A stretch of DNA of 64,000 nucleotides from Acetobacteraceae bacterium. GTDB taxonomy: Bacteria; Pseudomonadota; Alphaproteobacteria; Acetobacterales; Acetobacteraceae. Below are positions 58,309-64,000 of the stretch, piece by piece. Position numbers and translations under genes: made by a program. The DNA lies in assembly GCA_947455205.1 (NCBI GenBank), contig CANGNF010000015.1, positions 34,884 to 98,883 on the forward strand. The letters are read 5' to 3'. A model generated the notes under the pieces. It did not search any database and was not told the DNA's origin. It worked only from the letters and a program-made list of their open reading frames with translations. How positions within the stretch are numbered: the stretch's first letter is position 1; each line of letters begins with the position of its first letter.

Positions 58309-59102
58309 CACACCACCCAGCTCGGCTTGCGCTTTTCCTTGAAGGCGGCGATGCCCTCGGCCGCTTCCGGGCTGCTGGCGGTGCGGCCGAAGCTGGCGGC
58401 ACCGGCCTCGGCGTAGCCGTCCGGCGACAAAGGCCCGAGGGCGCGCAGCAGCAGCTTGGTTTCGGCCAGCGCGTTGGGGGCGCCTTCCAGCACGTCCTTC
58501 ACGCTGCGCTGCACCAGGGCTTCCAGCGCGGCGGCGTCGGCCACCACCTCATGCACCAGGCCGATGCGGCCGGCTTCCGTGGCGTCGATCACGCGGCCTT
58601 CCAGCACCATGCGGGTGGCGTTGGCGCGGCCCATGCGGCGGACCAGCCAGGGCAGGATCTGCGCCGGCACCAGGCCGCGGCGCGTCTCCGGCGCGGCGAA
58701 GCGGGCGTTGGCGGTGGCGAAGGCGATGTCGGCGCAGCAGTTGAAGCCGAGGCCGCCGGCGTGGCAGCTGCCCTCGATGGCGGCGATGACCACCTGCGGC
58801 AGCTCCGAGATGCCGACGAAGCGGGCGCCGGTTTTGGCGTTGCGCTCGCGCTGGGCTTCCAGCTTCGCCTCGGGGGACATCGGCTTCTGCACCTCGGTCA
58901 GGTCGAGGCCGGCGCAGAAATGCCCGCCGGCGCCGCTGACGACCAGCACGCGGGCGGTCCTGTCCTCGCGCAGCTCGGCCAGCAGGGCGGACCAGGCTTC
59001 CCCCATGGCGGTGCTGATGGAGTTGCGGCGGTCCGGCCGGTTCATGATGGCGCGGACCACGGGGCCTTCGCGCAGCACCAGCAGGGGGTTGTCATCGGCC
59101 AT
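58308..59102 (-). CDS. Enoyl-CoA hydratase/isomerase (crotonase) family protein
   Basis: A 264-residue crotonase-fold protein. The first oxyanion-hole segment is GGHFCAGLDLTEV near residues 59-71 and the second is IEGSCHAGGLGFNCCADI near 109-126. The catalytic Glu positions of true hydratases read ETRRGLVP near 138. It acts on an acyl-CoA, by hydration, isomerisation or hydrolysis. The insert KPMSPEAKLEAQRERNAKTG in the A-loop is longer than usual. It is divergent from the Bug gene at 59190. Substrate unknown. Confidence 0.92.
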   Translation of the reverse strand: MADDNPLLVLREGPVVRAIMNRPDRRNSISTAMGEAWSALLAELREDRTARVLVVSGAGGHFCAGLDLTEVQKPMSPEAKLEAQRERNAKTGARFVGISELPQVVIAAIEGSCHAGGLGFNCCADIAFATANARFAAPETRRGLVPAQILPWLVRRMGRANATRMVLEGRVIDATEAGRIGLVHEVVADAAALEALVQRSVKDVLEGAPNALAETKLLLRALGPLSPDGYAEAGAASFGRTASSPEAAEGIAAFKEKRKPSWVV

Positions 59103-59189
59103 GGGGCGGTTCCTCCAGGTTTTCGGAAACAGGTTACGCGGCGGGCGGCAATGGGGCTAGGCTTCCCCAAAACACGGGGAGAAAACGCC

Positions 59190-60125
59190 ATGCGAAGCGT
59201 AGCTGTCGTGCTTGCCCTGCTGCTTGCCGCGCCCACCGCCCGCGCCCAGCAGCAGCCCATCACCCTGGTGGTGAACTACGTCGCCGGCGGCGCCACCGAC
59301 ATCATCGCCCGCATCATGCAGCCGGCGCTGGCGGAGGCCTGGGGCACCCAGGTCATCATCAAGAACAGCGCGGGCGCGTCGGGCGCCATCGGCGGGGCGG
59401 AGGTGGCGCGGGCCAGGCCGGATGGGCAGACGCTGCTGCTGTCGCCTTCCGGCGGCAGCGTCATCGCGCCCAACTTCCAGCGGCCGGCGCCCTATACCAT
59501 CGCCAGCTTCGCGCCGATCTGCCAGGTGGTGGAGACGCCGATGGTGACGATGACGCCGCCCAGCACCGGGCTGCGCACCATGGCGCAGTTCATGGACCGC
59601 GCGCGGGAGGGCAATGGCGGCTACGCCTATTCCACCGCCGGCGTCGGCAGCGGGCCGCACCTGGCGATGATCGCGCTGGCCCGGCTGACGCGGACGCCGA
59701 TGAACCACATTCCCTTCCGCGGCTCGGGCGAGGCGGTGCAGGCGATGCTGGCCGGGACCGTGGAGACGCTGTCCGACCAGGCCAGCCTGGTGCGGCAATA
59801 CGGGCTGCATCCGGTGGTGGTGTGGTCGGCGCAGCGGGCGGCGCAGTTCCTGGACACGCCGACGATGCGGGAGGCCGGGTTCGACCTGGAATTCGACATC
59901 TGGACCGGCATCTTCGCCCCCGCCGGCACGCCGGATGCGCTGCTGGCCAGGTATGAGGCGGGATGCGAGCGGATGCTGCGGAGCCCTGCCGTGGTGGCCG
60001 GGCTGGCGCGGGTGGACATGAACATCCGCTGGCGCAACCGCGTCGACCTAGGGGCCTACATGCGGCAGGAGGATGCGAAGTTCCGCACCCTGATCGACAG
60101 CGCCGGGCTGCGCCGGGGCGAATAG
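59190..60125 (+). CDS. Bug/TctC-family substrate-binding protein (13 of 13)
   Basis: A 311-residue receptor, the most divergent of the set. Its leader MRSVAVVLALLLAAPTARAQ has no twin Arg, unlike most of the others. The first motif is VNYVAGGATDIIAR, with VAGG for PPGG, and the second is IKNSAGASGAIGG, without the usual E-N-R. GGGGAGA lies 8 nt before ATG 59190. It ends 92 nt before the phosphonopyruvate hydrolase gene on the same strand, with a triple 14-bp repeat between, so the two may be co-transcribed. Its unusual motifs would fit an unusual ligand. Confidence 0.9.
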   Translation: MRSVAVVLALLLAAPTARAQQQPITLVVNYVAGGATDIIARIMQPALAEAWGTQVIIKNSAGASGAIGGAEVARARPDGQTLLLSPSGGSVIAPNFQRPAPYTIASFAPICQVVETPMVTMTPPSTGLRTMAQFMDRAREGNGGYAYSTAGVGSGPHLAMIALARLTRTPMNHIPFRGSGEAVQAMLAGTVETLSDQASLVRQYGLHPVVVWSAQRAAQFLDTPTMREAGFDLEFDIWTGIFAPAGTPDALLARYEAGCERMLRSPAVVAGLARVDMNIRWRNRVDLGAYMRQEDAKFRTLIDSAGLRRGE

Positions 60126-60132
60126 CGCGGGC

Positions 60133-60174
60133 GGCTTCCCCTGGGTGGCTTCCCCCGGGTGACTTCCCCTGGGC
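60133..60174 (+). repeat. 14-bp tandem repeat, three copies
   Basis: Three head-to-tail 14-bp units at 60133-60146, 60147-60160 and 60161-60174 follow the pattern GRCTTCCCCYGGGY. They lie 7 nt after the Bug stop and before the phosphonopyruvate hydrolase leader. The units differ from one another at two to four positions. Function unknown; slippage-prone. Confidence 0.8.
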
Positions 60175-60217
60175 GCATTGCTGGCCGATGCTGCCGGCAA
60201 CCCCAGGAGGAAGCCCG

Positions 60218-61096
60218 ATGCCCGACCCCCGCGCCGCCGCGCTGCGTGCCGCCCTGAACGTCCATCGCCCCGCCGTGGCGATGGCGGCGCATAGCCCGCT
60301 TTCGGCCAGGCTGGCCGAGGAAGCCGGGTTCGAGGCGATCTGGGCCAGCGGGTTCGAGCTTTCGGCCCTGCATGCGGTGCCGGATGCCAATATCCTGTCC
60401 ATGGGCACGCAGTTGGAGAACGTGCGCGCCATGGCGGCGATGGTGCGGATCCCCGTTGTCGCGGATATCGACACCGGCTTCGGCAATGCGGTGAACGTGC
60501 ATTACCTGGTGCCGGCCTTCGTCGCCGCCGGGGCGGCCGCGGTGGTGATGGAGGACAAGACCTTCCCGAAGGACAGCAGCCTGCGGCCCGGTGGGCGGCA
60601 GCATTTGGTGCCGGTGGCGGAGTTCCAGGGCAAGATCGCCGCCGCCTGCGACGCCCGCGGCGACAGCGGCTGCCTGGTGGTGGCGCGGACCGAGGCGCTG
60701 ATTGCCGGCCAGGGCGAGGCCGAGGCGCTGGCGCGGGGCGAGGCCTATGCCGAGGCCGGGGCGGATGCGGTGCTGATCCACAGCAAGCAGAAGACGCCGG
60801 ACGAGATCGTCAGCTTCTGCCGCGCCTGGTCCGGCCGGGTGCCGCTGGTGCTGGTGCCAACCAGCTACCCACAGCTGGACGAGGCCGCGATCGGCGCCCT
60901 GGGCAAGGTGGGGCTGGTGATCTGCGGCAACCACGCCATCCGGGCCGCCGTCTCGGCCATGCGGTCCACCTTCAAGCGGATACGGGCGGAACGCAGCATC
61001 GCCGGGGTGGAGGGCGAGATCGCCAGCGTGCAGGAGGTGTTCGACCTGCAGGGGGATGCAGCGATGCGCGGGGTGGAGAAGCGGTTCCTGCGGTAG
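60218..61096 (+). CDS. pphA: Phosphonopyruvate hydrolase (PEP mutase/isocitrate lyase superfamily)
   Basis: A 292-residue TIM-barrel enzyme. It contains SGFELSALHAVPDANILSM near residues 44-62, the metal/substrate site VADIDTGFGNAVNVHY at 81-96 and the gating loop MEDKTFPKDSSLRPGGRQ at 111-128. The F-P-K-D-S/T-S-L-R loop distinguishes phosphonopyruvate hydrolase of Variovorax from PEP mutase, whose loop I recall as EDKxxxKxNS. It cleaves the C-P bond of 3-phosphonopyruvate to pyruvate and phosphate. An AGGAGG 7 nt upstream fixes the ATG. No phosphonoalanine aminotransferase gene is visible. Oxaloacetate decarboxylase is the main alternative. Confidence 0.82.
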   Translation: MPDPRAAALRAALNVHRPAVAMAAHSPLSARLAEEAGFEAIWASGFELSALHAVPDANILSMGTQLENVRAMAAMVRIPVVADIDTGFGNAVNVHYLVPAFVAAGAAAVVMEDKTFPKDSSLRPGGRQHLVPVAEFQGKIAAACDARGDSGCLVVARTEALIAGQGEAEALARGEAYAEAGADAVLIHSKQKTPDEIVSFCRAWSGRVPLVLVPTSYPQLDEAAIGALGKVGLVICGNHAIRAAVSAMRSTFKRIRAERSIAGVEGEIASVQEVFDLQGDAAMRGVEKRFLR

Positions 61097-61171
61097 GCTT
61101 AGGCGGACTCGCGCCGGGCGTTGTAAGCAGCGCCGCGCAAGGCTATGGTACCCGCCTCAGGGGAACAAGAC

Positions 61172-63154
61172 ATGAACGATTTGTTCGGTGGCAAGCGGCC
61201 GCCGAAGGGCGGCGCCGCCGAACCCGATTCCTATTCCGCCAAGGACATCGAGGTCCTGGAGGGGCTGGAGCCGGTTCGTCGCCGTCCCGGCATGTATATC
61301 GGCGGCACCGATGAGAACGCGCTGCACCACCTGGCGTCCGAGATCATCGACAACGCGATGGACGAGGCGGTGGCCGGCCATGCCAACTTCATCGAGGTGA
61401 CGCTGGAGCCGGGCAACTGGCTGACGGTGCGCGACAATGGGCGCGGCATTCCGACCGACCCGCACCCGAAATTCCCCAAGCAGAGCGCGCTGGAGGTCAT
61501 CCTCACCACGCTGCACTCCGGCGGCAAGTTCTCCGGCAAGGCGTATGAGACCTCCGGCGGGTTGCATGGCGTGGGCTCGTCCGTCGTGAATGCGCTGAGC
61601 GAGCGGCTGGAGGTGGAGGTGGCGCGCGATCGCGTGCTGTACACCATGGCCTTCGCGCGCGGCGTGCCGCAGGGCAAGCTGAAGAACGCGGGCGCGGTGC
61701 ATAACCGGCGCGGGACGGTGATCCGGTTCAAGCCGGACCCGGAGATCTTCGCCAAGCATGAGTTCAGCGCGGCCCGGCTGTACCGCTTCTGCCGCAGCAA
61801 GGCCTACCTGTACCGGGGCGTGGAAATCCGCTGGGCCTGCGATGCGTCGTTGGCCAGTCAGGACGTGCCGGCCAGCGCGGTGCTGCACTTCCCGGGCGGG
61901 CTGGGGGACTTCCTGGCCGCGGCGGTGCAGGGCAAGGCGGCGGTGGTGCCGGCGCCCTGGTGTGGCGAGGGCGACTTCCCCGAGGGGCAGGGCCGCTGCG
62001 AATGGGCGGTGACCTGGCTGGACCATGCCGAGGGCTTCCTCAACACCTACGCCAACACCATCCCGACGCCGCAAGGCGGCACGCATGAGGCGGGGCTGCG
62101 GGCGGCACTGGTCAAGGGCCTGCGCGCCTATGGCGAGTTGAAGAAGGAAAAGCGCGCGGCGACCATCACGGCGGAGGATTTGCTGACCGGCATGGCCGGG
62201 ATGTTGTCGGTGTTCATTCGCGAACCGCAGTTCCAGGGCCAGACCAAGGACCGGCTGACCAGCCCGGAGGCCACGCGCTATGTCGAGCAGGCGCTGCGCG
62301 ACCACTTCGACCATTGGCTGACCGGCGACCCCGGCACCGCCGACAACCTGCTGGCCTGGGCGATCGAGCGGGCCGAGGACCGGATCAGGCGCCGCGAGCA
62401 GAAGGACACGCCGCGCAAGAGCGCCACGCGCAAGCTGCGGCTGCCGGGCAAGCTGGCCGACTGCGCGCGGGAAAGCGCCGAGGGGACCGAGTTGTTCCTG
62501 GTGGAGGGCGACAGCGCCGGCGGCAGCGCCAAGCAGGCGCGCGACCGGGAAACCCAGGCGGTGCTGCCGCTGCGCGGCAAGATCCTGAATGTTGCCAGTG
62601 CCAGCACGGAAAAGCTGCGTGGCAACCAGGAGCTGAAGGACCTGATCGAAGCGCTGGGCTGCGGCGTCGGCGACCGCTTCGACCTGGCCAAGCTGCGGTA
62701 TGGCCGCCTCGTCATCATGACGGACGCCGATGTGGACGGCGCCCACATCGCGGCGCTGCTGATGACCTTCTTCTACAAGGAGCTGCCGGTGCTGGTGCGG
62801 GAGGGCCGGGTCTTCCTGGCACAGCCGCCGCTGTACCGGCTGCAGCATGGCGGCAAGAGCGTCTATGCCAAGGACGACGCCGACCGCGAGCGGCTGATGA
62901 AGAAGGAGTTCAAGCCCAGCGCCAAGGTGGAGGTCAGCCGCTTCAAGGGCCTGGGCGAGATGCCGCCGGCCAGCCTGAAGGAGACCACCATGGACCCGCG
63001 CAAGCGGACCCTGCTGAAGGTGGTGCTGCCGGCCGAGGACCGCGCCGCCACCGCCGAGCTGATGGAGGCGCTGATGGGCCGCAAGCCGGAGCTGCGCTTC
63101 AAGTTCATCCAGGAGAACGCGGCGCGGATGGATGCGGAGGCGGTGGACGCCTGA
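61172..63154 (+). CDS. parE: DNA topoisomerase IV subunit B
   Basis: A 660-residue type IIA topoisomerase ATPase subunit, which decatenates chromosomes with ParC. The GHKL ATP site is evident: E57 and N61 in SEIIDNAMDEA, DNGRGIP near 88, GGLHGVGSSVVNAL at 129-142. The TOPRIM metal residues are in LVEGDSAGGSAKQARDR near 450 and MTDADVDGAHI near 522, with the C-terminal SRFKGLGEMPPASLKETTM. The start MNDLFGG and the total length fit alphaproteobacterial ParE rather than GyrB (about 800). It is the only clear core housekeeping gene in the window. GGGGAA lies upstream of ATG 61172. Confidence 0.96.
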   Translation: MNDLFGGKRPPKGGAAEPDSYSAKDIEVLEGLEPVRRRPGMYIGGTDENALHHLASEIIDNAMDEAVAGHANFIEVTLEPGNWLTVRDNGRGIPTDPHPKFPKQSALEVILTTLHSGGKFSGKAYETSGGLHGVGSSVVNALSERLEVEVARDRVLYTMAFARGVPQGKLKNAGAVHNRRGTVIRFKPDPEIFAKHEFSAARLYRFCRSKAYLYRGVEIRWACDASLASQDVPASAVLHFPGGLGDFLAAAVQGKAAVVPAPWCGEGDFPEGQGRCEWAVTWLDHAEGFLNTYANTIPTPQGGTHEAGLRAALVKGLRAYGELKKEKRAATITAEDLLTGMAGMLSVFIREPQFQGQTKDRLTSPEATRYVEQALRDHFDHWLTGDPGTADNLLAWAIERAEDRIRRREQKDTPRKSATRKLRLPGKLADCARESAEGTELFLVEGDSAGGSAKQARDRETQAVLPLRGKILNVASASTEKLRGNQELKDLIEALGCGVGDRFDLAKLRYGRLVIMTDADVDGAHIAALLMTFFYKELPVLVREGRVFLAQPPLYRLQHGGKSVYAKDDADRERLMKKEFKPSAKVEVSRFKGLGEMPPASLKETTMDPRKRTLLKVVLPAEDRAATAELMEALMGRKPELRFKFIQENAARMDAEAVDA

Positions 63155-63297
63155 GGCCTGGGCAGGGCGCTGAATTGGCGCTGCGCCCCGGCAACGCAAC
63201 GTGGCGTGGATGGCTTGGCCCGCCAGCGCGCATGGCGCCGGCTGGTTGGCGCCGCGCGACGGGCTGGACCACGCCGGCGATCCTGGCCGCTCAGCCC

Positions 63298-63813
63298 TCA
63301 GCCATCCACATTGGTGGTGGTGCGCGGCACGCCCACGGACTTCCAGGCGCCGCGGATCACCTCCGAGACGTGGATCGGGTTGGGCACGCCCCGCAGCACA
63401 TGCACCTCCTCCGGCTGGCCACGGCCCTCGGTGGCCTTGATGGTCACGTCGCCGATGCCGATCAGGCGCTGCCACAGGCTGCGGGTCACCACCACGTCGC
63501 GGATGCGGAACACCTCCACGTCGTCGCGGACCTTGTTCCAGAAGCCGCTTTCCAGCAGCACGCGTTCGTTGCTGACGGTGACGTGCTGGCGGCCGATGAA
63601 GCTGAGCCACCACAACAGCAGCAGCACGCCGCCGGTACCGACGCCGGCGGCAACCTCGTACAGCGGGTCCAGGCCCAGGAAATGCAACTCCAGCATCGGC
63701 AGCCCGGCCATCAGCGCCAGGCACAGCAGCGGCGCGATGATGCCGTAGAACAGCCCGGCGGAGCGCCGGGTCTCGCGGGTTTCCATCAGGCGCTGCTCGG
63801 GGGCGGTGGACAT
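63298..63813 (-). CDS. PH-domain membrane protein (bPH2/YdbS-like)
   Basis: A 171-residue protein with two membrane segments near residues 20-42 and 52-72 followed by a cytoplasmic bacterial PH-like domain (VTVSNERVLLESGFWNKVRDDVEVFRIRDVVVTRSLWQRLIGIGDVTIKATEG). This is the arrangement of the DUF304/bPH2 family, whose role is not established. The C-terminal VLRGVPNPIHVSEVIRGAWK completes the domain. It converges on parE with 143 nt between stops that hold no recognisable gene. Confidence 0.85.
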   Translation of the reverse strand: MSTAPEQRLMETRETRRSAGLFYGIIAPLLCLALMAGLPMLELHFLGLDPLYEVAAGVGTGGVLLLLWWLSFIGRQHVTVSNERVLLESGFWNKVRDDVEVFRIRDVVVTRSLWQRLIGIGDVTIKATEGRGQPEEVHVLRGVPNPIHVSEVIRGAWKSVGVPRTTTNVDG

Positions 63814-63863
63814 GGGCGCAGCCTCGTTCCGGTTGCCGCGGTGGCCTGGCGCCAGCCCGCGCG

Positions 63864-64000
63864 ATGATATTCGCCCCTGGGTTTAGGCTGCCGCGGTGGA
63901 AGGCCGCAACCATTGCGGCGACGGTGGCGCTGGCCGCCGCTTGGCCCGCCCGGCCGGCCGAGCCGCCGCCGGCCCGCCCCGGCGCGGCGGCGCTGGCGGC
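63864..64000 (+). CDS. Possible secreted protein, N-terminal fragment at window edge
   Basis: An open frame from ATG 63864 runs off the right edge after 45 codons. It encodes a plausible leader (MIFAPGFRLPRWKAATIAATVALAAAW) followed by a Pro/Ala-rich start of a mature region. It is divergent from the PH-domain gene. There is too little sequence for a family call, and in this GC-rich context a chance frame is possible. Confidence 0.4.
   Translation, partial: MIFAPGFRLPRWKAATIAATVALAAAWPARPAEPPPARPGAAALA

Noticed and set aside
61157..63913. 918-codon minus-strand open frame opposite parE
   Set aside because: It overlaps the complete parE gene, has low-complexity R/Q/H/L composition and no start context. 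Treated as an antisense shadow.
1..64000. Genomic island, integron or prophage boundaries
   Set aside because: No integrase, transposase, tRNA or attachment repeats were found, and composition and codon style look even across the window.

Overview
The window is very GC-rich (roughly 70% by eye). Gene style, Tat/Sec leaders ending in ARAQ, ParE, and the abundance of Bug/TctC solute receptors fit an alphaproteobacterium of the Acetobacteraceae, of the Roseomonas type. That placement is inferred from protein style, not from a search. I see about 64 protein genes and no rRNA, tRNA, transposase, phage gene or CRISPR array. Apart from parE (topoisomerase IV), the content is accessory: small catabolic modules, orphan solute receptors and one surface-polysaccharide cluster.

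Layout. 1-6144: ketopantoate-reductase-like fragment, CMD-family protein, three Bug receptors around an argininosuccinate-lyase-like gene, and an SDR. 6166-10860 (minus): homogentisate operon hmgA-fahA plus an Ldh2-type dehydrogenase, with a palindromic operator, then a Bug receptor. 10908-17321: Asp/Glu-racemase-like protein without the usual cysteines, M20 peptidase, small secreted protein, EamA exporter, LctP-like permease, Bug receptor, AlkA-like glycosylase. 17318-23628 (minus): polysaccharide cluster (priming sugar transferase, Wzx-like flippase, four glycosyltransferases) with a strong terminator after the priming gene. 23957-26993: amidohydrolase and family-5 binding protein. 27048-31575 (minus): five overlapping genes for an ABC importer, allophanate hydrolase and an AtzH/HpxZ-like protein. 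31694-36677: Bug receptor coupled to an OYE-like reductase, a lone molybdenum hydroxylase subunit and methylmalonyl-CoA epimerase. 36746-45008: Bug, two TauD dioxygenases, two SDRs, a periplasmic unknown, a family-5 binding protein, a 52-bp tandem repeat and another Bug. 45136-51112: ThiY-like ABC importer with an amidohydrolase, then two Bug receptors. 51146-57735: Bug with hydroxyisobutyrate-type dehydrogenase, MFS carrier, FAD monooxygenase, Bug, DUF2848 protein and cupin. 57859-63813: GNAT, enoyl-CoA hydratase, Bug, phosphonopyruvate hydrolase, parE, PH-domain protein. A possible secreted protein starts at the right edge.

Thirteen Bug/TctC receptors lie in 64 kb and no TctA/TctB membrane component is present. 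Many are translationally coupled to a catabolic enzyme, which suggests dedicated scavenging of organic acids or aromatics, with the membrane parts encoded elsewhere.

The most novel-looking non-coding signal is a family of about 40-nt structured intergenic repeats. It has four copies, at 11666-11704, 36206-36249, 53062-53101 and 57817-57856. Stem sequences differ between copies but base-pairing is preserved.
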